DNA of 57,136 bases, taken from contig NZ_FOQC01000012.1 of assembly GCF_900113645.1 (NCBI RefSeq), positions 1-57,136 on the forward strand. The letters run 5' to 3'. The translations under genes were made by a program, and so were the position numbers. This DNA comes from Trichococcus flocculiformis (GTDB lineage Bacteria; Bacillota; Bacilli; Lactobacillales; Aerococcaceae). Below the pieces are notes generated by a model, which was given only the letters and a program-made list of their open reading frames with translations, made no database searches and was not told the DNA's origin. Shown in pieces: positions 17,450-27,050 of this stretch (position 1 is its first letter; every line of letters begins with the position of its first letter).

Positions 17450-18627
17450 CAAGTTATTTTGGAGCACATGGGGGACAGTTCATTCCCGAAACCTTGATGA
17501 ACGCTTGTTTGGAACTATCGGAGGCTTTTTTCCGACTCAAAGAGGATCCGGACTTCAAAAAAGAATTGAACGATCTGTTGGACAACTACGCAGGCCGGCC
17601 ATCCCGCCTCTATTACGCGGAAAAGATGACAAAGAACCTCGGCGGAGCAAAAGTCTACCTGAAACGCGAAGACCTGAACCACACGGGCTCGCATAAGATC
17701 AACAATGCGCTCGGCCAAGTATTGTTGGCCAAAAAGATGGGCAAGAAACGCATTATCGCTGAGACCGGCGCCGGCCAGCACGGCGTGGCGACGGCAACAG
17801 CAGCTGCGCTTTTGGACATGGAGTGCGTCGTCTACATGGGCGAAGAGGACACCCAGCGCCAAGCCTTGAACGTGTTCCGAATGGAATTGTTGGGCACGAA
17901 AGTGATTCCTGTGACAAGCGGCACTGCCACGCTTAAGGACGCGGTCAACGAAGCGATGAAGGATTGGGCTTCAACGTTCGAAGAGTCGCATTACTGCATC
18001 GGCTCGGTCATGGGGCCGCATCCATTCCCGACCATGGTCCGCGATTTCCAGAAAATCATCGGGGAAGAGACAAAAACTCAGATGGCCAAGGCGGAAGGCA
18101 AGCTGCCGGATGTCGTGATGGCTTGCGTTGGCGGTGGCTCGAATGCGATCGGGACTTTCTATGACTTCATCGGCGACGAAAGCGTGCGCTTGATCGGCTG
18201 CGAAGCTGCCGGCAGAGGCATCCACACCCAAGATACGGCTGCGACAATCGCGACCGGTACGCCGGGCATTTTCCACGGCATGAAATCCTATTTCTGCCAG
18301 GATGAATACGGCCAGATCGCTCCTGTTTATTCGATATCGGCTGGACTGGACTATCCGGGCATCGGGCCTGAGCATGCGGACCTCTATGACCGGGGCCGCG
18401 CTGAGTATGTTTCAGTGACGGATGACGAAGCTGTCGCCGCCTTTGAATACCTGGCGCGGATGGAAGGCATCATCCCGGCAATCGAAAGTTCACATGCAAT
18501 CGCGCACGCTATGGTTTTGGCGCCGACGCTGGATCCCGAAAAAATCATCGTTATTTGTTTGTCGGGCCGTGGCGATAAGGACGTTGCAGCAATCGCAAGA
18601 TACAAGGGAGTTGACATCCATGAATAA
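17446..18627 (+). CDS. trpB: Tryptophan synthase beta chain
   Basis: Condenses indole with serine to give tryptophan in the alpha2-beta2 complex. 393 residues of the TrpB1 type. The PLP lysine is K84 in [14 protein letters not shown]. It has the AETGAGQHG motif for serine binding, the phosphate cup GGGSNAIG, and the TrpB1-type region [17 protein letters not shown]. It starts in a four-base overlap with trpF and its last eight bases overlap trpA. Confidence 0.96.
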   Translation: MTSYFGAHGGQFIPETLMNACLELSEAFFRLKEDPDFKKELNDLLDNYAGRPSRLYYAEKMTKNLGGAKVYLKREDLNHTGSHKINNALGQVLLAKKMGKKRIIAETGAGQHGVATATAAALLDMECVVYMGEEDTQRQALNVFRMELLGTKVIPVTSGTATLKDAVNEAMKDWASTFEESHYCIGSVMGPHPFPTMVRDFQKIIGEETKTQMAKAEGKLPDVVMACVGGGSNAIGTFYDFIGDESVRLIGCEAAGRGIHTQDTAATIATGTPGIFHGMKSYFCQDEYGQIAPVYSISAGLDYPGIGPEHADLYDRGRAEYVSVTDDEAVAAFEYLARMEGIIPAIESSHAIAHAMVLAPTLDPEKIIVICLSGRGDKDVAAIARYKGVDIHE

Positions 18628-19396
18628 GATCACAGCAGCCTTTAAGCATAAAGCATTCATCCCTTTCATTACTGCAGGGGATCCAGACTTGGAAACCACG
18701 AAAACAATCATCAGGGAAAGCGTTGCGAACGGAGCGGACATCGTCGAAATCGGCATCCCGTTCTCCGATCCCGTTGCGGAAGGCCCGGCCATCCAAAAAG
18801 CCGATGAGCGGGCTTTGGCGAACGGTATCAATACCGACGATATTTTCCAAATGGTGACTGAATTGCGCACCGAAATCGATACGCCTTTCGTCTTCATGAC
18901 CTACATCAATCCGGTGTTCGTCTACGGCATCGATAAATTCATGGCGCGCTGCAAAGAGACCGGCGTCGACGGCGTCATCATCCCGGACGTTCCGTTCGAG
19001 GAGAAGGGCTTCATCCAGGAAGCCTGCCGGGATCATGGCATCACCTACATTTTCATGGTGGCACCTTCCTCTGCGGAACGGATCGCCATGATCGCCAAAG
19101 AAGCTGAAGGCTTCCTGTATGTCGTTTCTTCCTTAGGAGTCACCGGCGTGCGCAGCGACATCACAACCGATATCGGCAGCATTTTGGCGGAAATCCGCAA
19201 AATCAGCGACATCCCTTGCGCCATCGGCTTCGGGATTTCCAACGCGCAACAAGCCAAAGCCATGAGTGAAGTCGGTGATGGCGTCATCATCGGTTCCGCA
19301 ATCATCAACATCATGGAACAGTACGGGAAGGATTCGCCCAAACCGGTCGGAGCCTTCGTGGCGGAAATGGTGGGGGCCATCCGCAGCGGTAACTGA
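18620..19396 (+). CDS. trpA: Tryptophan synthase alpha chain
   Basis: Cleaves indole-3-glycerol phosphate and passes indole to TrpB. 258 residues, TIM barrel. [15 protein letters not shown] opens the barrel and [18 protein letters not shown] holds the catalytic Glu; Asp of the family motif PDVPFEE is also seen. The phosphate loop GFGISN comes near the end. I chose ATG 18620 behind AAGGGAG; the frame is open far upstream inside trpB but only as a shadow. It is the last gene of the operon; no clear terminator follows in the short gap to gpmA, so readthrough is possible. Confidence 0.95.
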   Translation: MNKITAAFKHKAFIPFITAGDPDLETTKTIIRESVANGADIVEIGIPFSDPVAEGPAIQKADERALANGINTDDIFQMVTELRTEIDTPFVFMTYINPVFVYGIDKFMARCKETGVDGVIIPDVPFEEKGFIQEACRDHGITYIFMVAPSSAERIAMIAKEAEGFLYVVSSLGVTGVRSDITTDIGSILAEIRKISDIPCAIGFGISNAQQAKAMSEVGDGVIIGSAIINIMEQYGKDSPKPVGAFVAEMVGAIRSGN

Positions 19397-19464
19397 AGTC
19401 CTTAAACGTGAACCAGACCGCTTGTAGCAGTATAATGAAAGAAAAATACAGGCGGAAAGTAGTG

Positions 19465-20157
19465 ATGGTGATGAGGAAAATCATTTTGATTCGTCATGGC
19501 GCAAGCGAGTGGAATTTATTGAACCTGTTTACGGGCTGGACGGATGTCGATTTGAGTGAACAGGGCGTTAGGGAAGCGAGAGAAGCCGGACGGAAACTCA
19601 AGGAAGCCGGGATTGAATTTGATATGGCGTTCACGTCCGTGTTGCAGCGGGCGATCAAAACGTGCCATATTGTTCTGGATGAAATGGATCAATTATGGAT
19701 ACCGGAAGTGAAGAGTTGGCGGCTCAATGAACGGCACTATGGCGATCTTCAAGGACTGAACAAACAGGAAACGGCCGAAAAATATGGAGAAGACCAAGTC
19801 CTGAAATGGCGACGCTCCTACAATACGTTGCCGCCGCTGATGGATCCGGATAATCCGCTGTCACCGGTCAGGGATCGACGGTACGCCAACCTGCAGAAGC
19901 GTGTCATTCCGATGGGGGAAAATTTGGAGACCACTTTGGACCGCGTCATTCCATTCTGGGAAGACCAGATCGCTCCGGCGTTATTGGACCGCAAGACGAT
20001 TTTGGTGGCGGCCCACGGAAACTCGTTGCGGGCTTTGATCAAATATATCGAAGAAATACCCGATGATGAGATCATGGCCTTGGAAATTCCTACCGGGCAG
20101 CCGTTGGTCTATGAATTGAATGATGACCTGACGATTATCAGGAAATACTATCTTTAA
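19465..20157 (+). CDS. gpmA: 2,3-bisphosphoglycerate-dependent phosphoglycerate mutase
   Basis: Interconverts 3- and 2-phosphoglycerate in glycolysis. The motif [10 protein letters not shown] carries the phospho-His. [15 protein letters not shown] and [12 protein letters not shown] are GpmA-specific, and [13 protein letters not shown] holds the second catalytic His. Several start codons crowd the site (GTG-ATG-GTG-ATG); I took the first ATG, giving 230 residues, with GGCGGAAAG upstream, while ATG 19471 is nearly as good. It lies 68 bases after trpA, possibly in the same transcript, and ends at a terminator shared with the convergent NRDE gene. Confidence 0.92.
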   Translation: MVMRKIILIRHGASEWNLLNLFTGWTDVDLSEQGVREAREAGRKLKEAGIEFDMAFTSVLQRAIKTCHIVLDEMDQLWIPEVKSWRLNERHYGDLQGLNKQETAEKYGEDQVLKWRRSYNTLPPLMDPDNPLSPVRDRRYANLQKRVIPMGENLETTLDRVIPFWEDQIAPALLDRKTILVAAHGNSLRALIKYIEEIPDDEIMALEIPTGQPLVYELNDDLTIIRKYYL

Positions 20158-20159
20158 CA

Positions 20160-20202
20160 AAAAAGATGCGGCCAGGAATCGGAATCCCGGCCGCATCTTT
20201 TG
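20160..20202. terminator. Bidirectional terminator between gpmA and the NRDE gene
   Basis: AAAGATGCGGCC pairs with GGCCGCATCTTT, with A- and T-runs outside. Confidence 0.85.
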
Positions 20203-20207
20203 TTGCA

Positions 20208-20984
20208 TCATTTTTCTTCAGCCATCAATTGAAAGTTGAAACGGACGTCACTGCTGGTTCCATCTGGCAGGTAACATCTTTCCACGAAAGTCACCCGATC
20301 GGAATGGTCGATGAGGATCAGTGTCGTGGAGCGAGTGCCGTAGCGTTCCGTCCGGATGAAATTGGCGGAGACGGCGCGCAAAATCGGCAACGGCAGCGGC
20401 AAATCCGGCAGTTGATCATCCGACGGGGGAGTCCTGTCCGCCATGATGCGGAAGATGGCCTCTTCGTCCAACTCGGATGAAGAAGCCAGTTCGGCCATTG
20501 CCGCTTTGGTGAGGGTGACTTTTGGCCATGGTGTATCGAGCGTAGCGTTGCTGACGGCATGGCTGCCTGTTTGAATGATGCTGATTTCGTCCAAAATATT
20601 GTTGTAATGATGAAGACTGTCGCTTGAACCGATTAACAGGTTGAAGCCGTTGTAGTCGGTCCGCTGTTGCCTGATCTGCTCCAGGTAGCCCTCGGGTCCA
20701 ATGTTGCCAGTCAAGTAATCCATCACCAAGTTGCCGCGGGACAATTTTTGATCGGATTCCTGAGTGGTTATCAAATAACTGTTGGTCACGGCGGCTATTC
20801 TGCCTTGTTTGGTGATCCCAAGCCAAGTGCCGCGAGCGCTCAAATCTTTCCCGGCCAACAGATCGGGATGATCCGGCCAGAAGTGCGCAGGCAAGGCAGG
20901 CCGGTCATATTGCTCGTCCCTATTGGCCACGAGCACCAATTTGTACACCGCATGTTGCCTGAGTTGTATCGAAATCAGACACAT
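20208..20984 (-). CDS. NRDE (TANGO2-like) family protein
   Basis: A 258-residue protein of the NRDE family, named for the conserved Asn-Arg-Asp-Glu seen here as VANRDEQYDRP near residue 20. It also shows Cys2 at the very start (MCLISIQL), suggesting an N-terminal-nucleophile hydrolase fold, and the GTWLGIT motif. The bacterial function is unsettled; eukaryotic TANGO2 is linked to heme or lipid handling. Monocistronic, convergent with gpmA, ending at the shared terminator. Confidence 0.85.
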   Translation of the reverse strand: MCLISIQLRQHAVYKLVLVANRDEQYDRPALPAHFWPDHPDLLAGKDLSARGTWLGITKQGRIAAVTNSYLITTQESDQKLSRGNLVMDYLTGNIGPEGYLEQIRQQRTDYNGFNLLIGSSDSLHHYNNILDEISIIQTGSHAVSNATLDTPWPKVTLTKAAMAELASSSELDEEAIFRIMADRTPPSDDQLPDLPLPLPILRAVSANFIRTERYGTRSTTLILIDHSDRVTFVERCYLPDGTSSDVRFNFQLMAEEK

Positions 20985-21106
20985 AGTTATTCCCCCAGTA
21001 AGATGATCTTGTTTTCACAAGTATAACACGCACCGAACGTTAGGCTGAAATGAAAAACCGCGTTGTTTAAGGTCTTTTGTCGGATGCTCGAACGCTTATG
21101 CCAAAT

Positions 21107-21135
21107 TTCAAAACGCGCTGGATATGAGCTATAAT
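21107..21135 (+). promoter_or_regulatory. Promoter of the lipoprotein-antiporter pair
   Basis: TTCAAA, 17-base spacer, TATAAT, about 75 bases before the lipoprotein start. Confidence 0.65.
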
Positions 21136-21212
21136 AAGGATAAAGGAAATAGCATCACGCCAATCGGAATTGCAGCGAAAGGATCAACACTATTCGAAGG
21201 AGTTGTTTTAAG

Positions 21213-21935
21213 ATGCTGAAAGATAGAAAAAAATATTGGGCAGTACTGTTGGCCAGTCTTTTTTTGGCAAGTTGCAACCAAACACAGGAAACAGCTGAAG
21301 ACGAAAGTTCAACTCAAGCGACAGCGCAGAGCAGTTCGGCGGCAGATACCACGAGCAGCGACAAGGAAAACGTATCGGCAGAATCCACTGAAATCGGCGA
21401 CCGTTTGGGTAAACTTTCAAAAAGCTACATAGAAATTATGGAAAGCGGCAATTACTATATGGCTTTTCGTTCCACTACAACATTTGAAGGTGAAATGATG
21501 GAATCTGAAACGATGATGACCGTTTCGGGCGACAGAACCGCGATGCAATCAAAATCCGCAGACACCGAAACTGCAATGGTGATGATGGACGATAATATCT
21601 ATATGATCGACCACGTCAGTAAAACGGTTATTGTTATGCCCCAGACAACGGCTGAGGGTGATGAGACTCTACCGGAAATGCCGGAATCAAGCGAGCCGGT
21701 CGAGGTGGATGACATCGAGTACATCGGCAGTGGTGAGGAAGACGGCCTGGTGTACGAGGAATACCGCACTGAGGGCGGAACTCAGATATTCTATTATTTT
21801 GATGGCTCCGACCTGAAAAAAATCAAGACGATTGATGAGTCCTTTGAATCGATCATGGAAATTCTCGAATTGTCAGATAATGTTTCGGAGGATGCTTTTG
21901 AAATACCAGCGGATTATCAGCAAGTGACTTATTAG
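21213..21935 (+). CDS. Membrane-anchored lipoprotein of unknown function
   Basis: A 240-residue secreted lipoprotein. The signal peptide has a basic start (MLKDRKKYW), a short hydrophobic core and the lipobox L-A-S-C with the lipidated Cys at residue 20. A low-complexity Ser/Thr/Glu linker (about 21-62) follows, then a folded domain of about 175 residues with repeated beta-like strands (MESETMMTVSGDRTAMQS, IYMIDHVSKTVIVM). This pattern recalls LolA/outer-membrane-lipoprotein-sorting-like or DUF4412-type domains, without certainty. A ribosome binding site GAAGGAG is present. It is followed 39 bases on by a Ca/Na antiporter gene, so it may be its partner; this is inference only. Confidence 0.75.
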   Translation: MLKDRKKYWAVLLASLFLASCNQTQETAEDESSTQATAQSSSAADTTSSDKENVSAESTEIGDRLGKLSKSYIEIMESGNYYMAFRSTTTFEGEMMESETMMTVSGDRTAMQSKSADTETAMVMMDDNIYMIDHVSKTVIVMPQTTAEGDETLPEMPESSEPVEVDDIEYIGSGEEDGLVYEEYRTEGGTQIFYYFDGSDLKKIKTIDESFESIMEILELSDNVSEDAFEIPADYQQVTY

Positions 21936-21974
21936 ATGAGAAGATCAGATTATCATGTTAAGGAGGAGGGGACT

Positions 21975-22970
21975 ATGCAGCTGCTATTGGAACAAATGAA
22001 CGGATATGTGCTGGTTGCAGTGCTTGTCCTCTGTATTTTGGTGTTGTCAAAGGCGACGGATATTTTAGTTGATGAGGCCATTTCATTGTCTTTGGAGTGG
22101 GGGATGTCCGAACTGGTCATCGGCGCAACGATTGTTTCTTTGGGAACCTCCCTACCGGAATTAGCGGTGTCGATTTCTTCGTCCTTGAAGGGCAACGGTA
22201 TTCTTTCTTTGGGTAATGTCATTGGTTCGACGATCGTGAATACCAGCTTCATTCTGGGGATCGGCGCGCTTTATGGTAGCATACCCGTCAACCGGAAGAC
22301 GGCATATAAACATACTGTTTTGTCGGCGCTTTCGCTCTTGTTGCTTCTCTCTTCCTTGCCGATTTTTCATGCGGATGGACAAGGCAAGATACCACAGTGG
22401 CTGGGCATAGTTTTCCTTATGCTCACTCCGGTTTATTTCTACTGGACAGTGCGGGAAGGAAAGAAGTCGGATCAAGAGGCTATCATAGAAGAAGACAAGG
22501 AGAAAGACCTGTCGATTCTGGTCAAATTGATTAAATTGCTCATCAGTGCGGGGTTTGTGATTGCGAGTGCCTCTGTTTTGGTGAGTACGGTTGAAATCGG
22601 AGCTTTCCGGATTGGTATCCCTGAATCGGTCATCGCTTCCACGGTCGTTGCCTTCGGAACCGGACTGCCGGAAATAAGTACGACGATTGTTTCCGTAAAA
22701 AAAGGCTACGGCGCATTGGCGATGGGGAACATCATGGGGTCCAATCTGTTGAATACTTTGTTCGTTCTTGGTGTGGCATTAGGATTGACACCGGGAGGAA
22801 TGGTCGTCAGTTCGGATTTCTATCAGATCCATTTTCCGGCTTTGGCTATTCTCCTGGCAGTTTTGGGGTACTTTTCCTACAACAATAAACGGGAAGTAAT
22901 CAGCAGAAAAGAAGGGCGGATTTTGATTTTTTTCTATCTCGTGTATTTGATATGGAACTATTTTCTATAG
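21975..22970 (+). CDS. Calcium/sodium antiporter (CaCA family, YrbG-like)
   Basis: Inner-membrane cation exchanger of about 331 residues with 10 or so helices. The two alpha repeats are clear: VIGATIVSLGTSLPELAVSIS...GNVIGSTIVNTSF in the first half and VIASTVVAFGTGLPEISTTIV...GNIMGSNLLNTLF in the second. The GTSLPE/GTGLPE and GN-GS-N motifs bind the ions. Between the halves lies an acidic cytosolic loop. I chose ATG 21975 because AAGGAGGAGGGG lies right before it; an upstream in-frame ATG at 21936 lacks this. The transcript ends in a perfect 40-base palindrome. Confidence 0.9.
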   Translation: MQLLLEQMNGYVLVAVLVLCILVLSKATDILVDEAISLSLEWGMSELVIGATIVSLGTSLPELAVSISSSLKGNGILSLGNVIGSTIVNTSFILGIGALYGSIPVNRKTAYKHTVLSALSLLLLLSSLPIFHADGQGKIPQWLGIVFLMLTPVYFYWTVREGKKSDQEAIIEEDKEKDLSILVKLIKLLISAGFVIASASVLVSTVEIGAFRIGIPESVIASTVVAFGTGLPEISTTIVSVKKGYGALAMGNIMGSNLLNTLFVLGVALGLTPGGMVVSSDFYQIHFPALAILLAVLGYFSYNNKREVISRKEGRILIFFYLVYLIWNYFL

Positions 22971-22971
22971 A

Positions 22972-23011
22972 AAAAAGGTTCGCGATCCCCGCGGGGATCG
23001 CGAACCTTTTT
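22972..23011. terminator. Perfect 40-base palindromic bidirectional terminator
   Basis: Arms of 20 bases, AAAAAGGTTCGCGATCCCCG and its exact complement, with A- and T-runs. It serves the antiporter and the convergent AI-2E family gene. Confidence 0.9.
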
Positions 23012-23013
23012 GG

Positions 23014-24300
23014 TTATCGTTCTTCTGTACCGTTTTCGTTATCATTATCAGGAACATCCTGGACCACAGCAACGGTCGCGAAATCCTTAACGGGGGTAGA
23101 GCCGTTCACCAAGACAGGCTCTTCCTCTTCCAGCTCGAAAGGACCCGCCACTTCAGCAAAGTAACGATTGTACCGAATCTTGAACTTTTCGAGTACATGC
23201 TCTAGCAGTATTTTCAGCATCGCGAACAATGGCACGCCCAGAATCATACCGATTAAACCCAGAAGATTGCCCATAATCAACAAAACGATGATGATCGTCA
23301 ACGGATGCATTTTCAAATTTCGACCCATGATGCTCGGTTCGATGATGTTGCCTTGGATGAACTGTGCCAATGCCCAGACGACGCCCATTTTTAGGAGCAT
23401 GGCTGGTGAAGTGAAGGCTGCAACGAACAAGGCTGGTATAACGCCAATAGTGGCGCCGATGAAAGGGATGACCGCTGTCAAGGTAGCGATCAGGGCAAGG
23501 ACGAAGGCATAATCCAACCTGATGATCAAGTACCCGACTATCAACAAAGCGCCCAGACTCAAGGCAACTAGCAACTGGCCTTGGACATAGGATCCGACCT
23601 GAAGCGACATCTGTCTGGATATTTTTTCGACATCATCACGAAAAACAGGCGGGACGTTCTTCATGACAAATGGTTTGAACTTCCCTTGGTCCTTCAGCAT
23701 GAAAAAAAGGATGACCGGGAAAGTGACAGTCACGACCACTACGCTCGAAATTGTGGAAAAGATGTTCATAATTTTTTCGCTTGAATTACCGATCCAGGCC
23801 AGAATCATTTCAGGGATGCTGCCCACGGTGCTGTCCAACCAATTTTGCGCTTGTTCATAATAATCCTTGAAGGTGCTGTTTGCGAGCAGTCTGTCGAAAT
23901 AGGCATTCATTTGTTCGATATAGGTAGGAAATTCATTGACCAGATTCGTCAGCTGATTCGATAAAATCGGAACCAAAAGCACAAATCCGTAGACCAACAT
24001 AAAAATGAAGAGGACGAAGACGAGCGATGTCGCCATTCCCCGGTTGATTTTCCTTCTTTCGAGGAAGGTCACCAGCGGATTGAAGATATAATAGAAGACG
24101 ATTGCTAAAATCACGGGTGCTACGACTGTTGAAAACATGATCTGCAGCGGTTTGAAGATGAAGGAGATGGTATCCATCGTGAAGATGAGTATGCCGATCA
24201 GAATCAGGGCGGACAGGATATAGATGATTGTCTTGCCGCCCAAAAAGGAGATGAGGCGCGTATCTTCGGGTATTGTTATTTTCGTTTCTTTCTTTTGCAT
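23014..24300 (-). CDS. AI-2E family transporter (PerM/YdiK-like)
   Basis: A 428-residue integral membrane protein of the AI-2E exporter family, whose members include the E. coli quorum-signal exporter TqsA and Na/H antiporter-like proteins. The topology is two N-terminal helices, a soluble middle (about 115-190) and five or six C-terminal helices. Family motifs are PVILAIVFYYIFNPLV near residue 62 and the late block AVIPFIGATIGVIPA ... QFIQGNIIEPSIMGR. The C-terminus is an acidic cytosolic tail rich in Glu and Asp. The actual substrate is not known. Confidence 0.88.
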   Translation of the reverse strand: MQKKETKITIPEDTRLISFLGGKTIIYILSALILIGILIFTMDTISFIFKPLQIMFSTVVAPVILAIVFYYIFNPLVTFLERRKINRGMATSLVFVLFIFMLVYGFVLLVPILSNQLTNLVNEFPTYIEQMNAYFDRLLANSTFKDYYEQAQNWLDSTVGSIPEMILAWIGNSSEKIMNIFSTISSVVVVTVTFPVILFFMLKDQGKFKPFVMKNVPPVFRDDVEKISRQMSLQVGSYVQGQLLVALSLGALLIVGYLIIRLDYAFVLALIATLTAVIPFIGATIGVIPALFVAAFTSPAMLLKMGVVWALAQFIQGNIIEPSIMGRNLKMHPLTIIIVLLIMGNLLGLIGMILGVPLFAMLKILLEHVLEKFKIRYNRYFAEVAGPFELEEEEPVLVNGSTPVKDFATVAVVQDVPDNDNENGTEER

Positions 24301-24513
24301 ATGCTGTCCTTTCTTATGCCGTAGCCGGATTTGGCCCGTATAGCGGCATAGCGGGTTTCTATTTTTAGTTTACCAGAGTTCCCTTTGAAATCCATACTGC
24401 AAAGGTCCTATTTCCGGGAAATTCTGTCATACGATTGCTCGTTTGAGTGGTCCCGGAATGAAATGTGTTAAAATGACAGAACAAAAAACAACACCAGAGG
24501 AGGACGGCAACAA

Positions 24514-25119
24514 ATGAAATACAGCATCTATACACGCACAGGCGATAAAGGCAACACACGTATCGGAGGTGGCAAAGCTCTTCCGAAAAACGCCGAGAGG
24601 ATCGAAGCTTTCGGCGCGCTGGACGGTCTGAACTCATGGTTCGGGCTAGTCGGTACGAAAAATGATTGCGGCGAGGACATCCAGGAGGACATGGCGCTCA
24701 TCCAGCAGTTCCTGTTCGATTGTTCCTCAGATCTGTCGATCCCTAAAGGGCACCGGGAGTACAAGATCGCACAGGATCACATCGACTGGTTGGAGAAGAA
24801 AATCGATGGCTACAGCGAAGAGCCGGAGGAGACTCAGTACTTCATCATACCGGGCGGAACGGAACTGGCCAGCTGGTTCCACATTTTGCGGACGACGACC
24901 CGCGACGCGGAACGCCGGATCGTCACCTTCATGGAGCAAGAGCCGGAAGAAGTGAATCCGTTCGTCCTGAAGTTCATCAACCGGCTTTCTGATTATCTGT
25001 TTGTCGTGGCCCGGGTCGCCAATGCCCGCAAAGGCGTTCCTGACGTGCCATACGAGCGCAGTGAAAAAGTATTCCGTATTTCCGGTGAAGCGGGCAATTC
25101 CAAGAAGAAAACGGAATAA
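24514..25119 (+). CDS. PduO-type cob(I)alamin adenosyltransferase
   Basis: Transfers adenosyl from ATP to cobalamin, making coenzyme B12. The 201-residue four-helix protein begins IYTRTGDKGNTRIGGG, the ATP-binding motif of the PduO type. It continues with RIEAFGALDGLNSW and has the C-terminal motif FINRLSDYLFVVARVAN, in which the Arg and Asp complete the active site. An AGAGGAGGACGGC ribosome binding site precedes the ATG. No other cobalamin gene lies nearby, so it may serve B12-dependent enzymes elsewhere. Confidence 0.9.
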   Translation: MKYSIYTRTGDKGNTRIGGGKALPKNAERIEAFGALDGLNSWFGLVGTKNDCGEDIQEDMALIQQFLFDCSSDLSIPKGHREYKIAQDHIDWLEKKIDGYSEEPEETQYFIIPGGTELASWFHILRTTTRDAERRIVTFMEQEPEEVNPFVLKFINRLSDYLFVVARVANARKGVPDVPYERSEKVFRISGEAGNSKKKTE

Positions 25120-25140
25120 AGGAGGCCGCCAAGAATCGGC

Positions 25141-25178
25141 TTTCTCTCCGGTGAAGGGCACTTTTGCCGGAGAAGAAA
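25141..25178. repeat. Hairpin with a short sequence shared with 53435-53463
   Basis: TTTCTCTCCGG pairs with CCGGAGAAGAAA around TGAAGGGCACTTTTG. The core CTCCGGTGAAgGGcaC-TTttGC resembles CTCCGGTGAAcGGtgCCTTcGC at 53435. It could be a short dispersed repeat. Confidence 0.4.
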
Positions 25179-25185
25179 ATCCCAA

Positions 25186-25233
25186 AAACGCATAAGGAAC
25201 CCGGCAGACCGCTGCCGGGTTCCTTATGCGTTT
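25186..25233. terminator. Bidirectional terminator between the adenosyltransferase and nnr
   Basis: A 22-base perfect stem (from AAACGCATAAGGAACCCGGC onward, with its complement), 4-base loop ACCG. Confidence 0.85.
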
Positions 25234-25255
25234 CATTCGTTTTAACAGTAAAAAA

Positions 25256-26803
25256 TCAGCGTAATACCGCCGGCAAAGCTTCGATGAGATCCGAAGCCAT
25301 CAAGCTGTATTCGGATTTTTCCTGGGCTGCGATATCCCCTGCCAAACCGTGGATGTAGACGCCCAATTTAGCCGCCTCGGAAGGGGCCAAACCTTGAGCC
25401 AACAAGCCGGCGATGATGCCGGTCAGGACATCGCCAGAACCGCCTGTCGCCATGCCGTTGTTGCCGCTCGCGTTGATGTAATGCTCATCCTGATGGGCAA
25501 CCACAGTCCGGGCATCCTTCATGACAAAGGTCAAATCTGAATCAGCCGTGCAGAACGCCGCAGACCCCAGGAGGTCCGCTTTTATTTCCACCAAGTCCTT
25601 AGCCAAAAGACGCGCCAGTTCTTTCAAATGCGGGGTAAGGATGCTCCCCGCCGGAACGGCCTGCGCCACTGCGCTGATACGGGCACGGGAATCGTTCCCC
25701 GGTAAAGCTGCTTCGTTGAAACGATCGGAAAGGATATTCAAAGCATCCGCATCGATGATCAAAGGGATCTGGCTGTTTTCGAGAACCAAATCGACCACAG
25801 TGCGGGCTGCATCGGACCTCCCGATTCCAGGTCCGACAACAATCGCATCGGCGCAGGACACTGCGTCGATGATTTTCAGGCGTTCGCTCTCCTGATCCAA
25901 TCCATCCGGCTGGTAAGTCGTCAGGATGGCTTCAGGCAGCTGCATCTGAAGGATGGCGCGGTTCTCATCCGGTGTGATGATCTGGACAAGACCTGCGCCG
26001 GAACGGTAGGCGGCTTTTGCCGACAAGAAGGCAGCCCCGCTCATGTTTGCGGATCCGGCGATGATCACGACCCGGCCGTAAGTGCCTTTGTTCGAATAGG
26101 CCGCGCGTCTCGGAAGCGAAAAAAGATCGCTCTCTTCATAGAACAGCACATTCGAAGAAATGACATCCATGGTGCTTGGCGGGAAACCGATGTCGCTGAC
26201 GATCAATTTTCCGGTGTGCAAAGAACCTGGGTAAAGCAGCTGGCCGATTTTTTCGATCCCGAAAGTGATGGTCACATCCGCCCGGACAGCGGTCCCGAGC
26301 ACTTGTCCATTGTCGGCTGAGATGCCGGATGGGATGTCGACGGCAAAGACATATCCTTGGAACGCGTTCATGAGTTGGATCGTCTCCGCGTATTTTCCTT
26401 CTGCCGGCCTGTCCAACCCGATGCCGAAAATCGCATCGACCAAGACGGTGTAGCCTTTGAAATTGATTTCGCTGATGTCATCCCAGATGACCATTTCCAG
26501 GTTTTCGATGATATCGAGTTGTTTTCTGGACTCGGGCGATAATTTGTCACGTTCACCGATCAGGAATACATCCACCTGGAAGCCGTGGTTCAACAAAATG
26601 CGGGCTGCCGCCATTCCGTCGCCGCCGTTGTTGCCTGAACCGCAGATCACGAGGATGATATCCTCTCCTGATATGCGTTCTTCCATGGCTGCGACGACCT
26701 CATTCGCTGCATTTTCCATCAGCACCATGGCTGGGATGCCGATTTCATCGATCGTAAAGGCGTCGATTTTCTTCATCTGTTGGCTGTTGACAAGTTTTTT
26801 CAT
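25256..26803 (-). CDS. nnr: Bifunctional NAD(P)H-hydrate epimerase / ADP-dependent dehydratase
   Basis: Repairs hydrated NAD(P)H. The N-terminal epimerase domain (YjeF_N, about 1-215) shows MVLMENAANEVV, VICGSGNNGGDGMAAARIL and AIFGIGL. The C-terminal dehydratase (about 230-515) shows VIIAGSANMSGAAFLSAKAAYRSGAGLV, VVGPGIG, LTPHLKELARLL and the catalytic segment ASGNNGMATGGSGDVLTGIIAGLLAQG. I chose ATG 26803 (MKKLVNSQQMKKIDA) because AGGAGGAATATTTA stands right before it; a longer frame upstream lacks a ribosome binding site. Length matches two-domain Nnr. Convergent with the adenosyltransferase gene. Confidence 0.93.
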   Translation of the reverse strand: MKKLVNSQQMKKIDAFTIDEIGIPAMVLMENAANEVVAAMEERISGEDIILVICGSGNNGGDGMAAARILLNHGFQVDVFLIGERDKLSPESRKQLDIIENLEMVIWDDISEINFKGYTVLVDAIFGIGLDRPAEGKYAETIQLMNAFQGYVFAVDIPSGISADNGQVLGTAVRADVTITFGIEKIGQLLYPGSLHTGKLIVSDIGFPPSTMDVISSNVLFYEESDLFSLPRRAAYSNKGTYGRVVIIAGSANMSGAAFLSAKAAYRSGAGLVQIITPDENRAILQMQLPEAILTTYQPDGLDQESERLKIIDAVSCADAIVVGPGIGRSDAARTVVDLVLENSQIPLIIDADALNILSDRFNEAALPGNDSRARISAVAQAVPAGSILTPHLKELARLLAKDLVEIKADLLGSAAFCTADSDLTFVMKDARTVVAHQDEHYINASGNNGMATGGSGDVLTGIIAGLLAQGLAPSEAAKLGVYIHGLAGDIAAQEKSEYSLMASDLIEALPAVLR

Positions 26804-27050
26804 TAAATATTCCTCCTGAACGTTGATGGATGTCATTCCATTTTCACATTTGCTATTATACCATTCTTAGTGCTGGAAAGAATACGGGGAGCCTGATATA
26901 GCTATATATAGGCGGAATCTAATGATTGTCTTAACAAGCCACAGCACTTTTGCACAGTAAATTTCTAAAAACTTAGGGAAAACAGTCATTCACTTTTTAT
27001 AAGTAATGTGATAATCTTATCAAGGAACTCGAATAAGGGAGGAATGTAGG

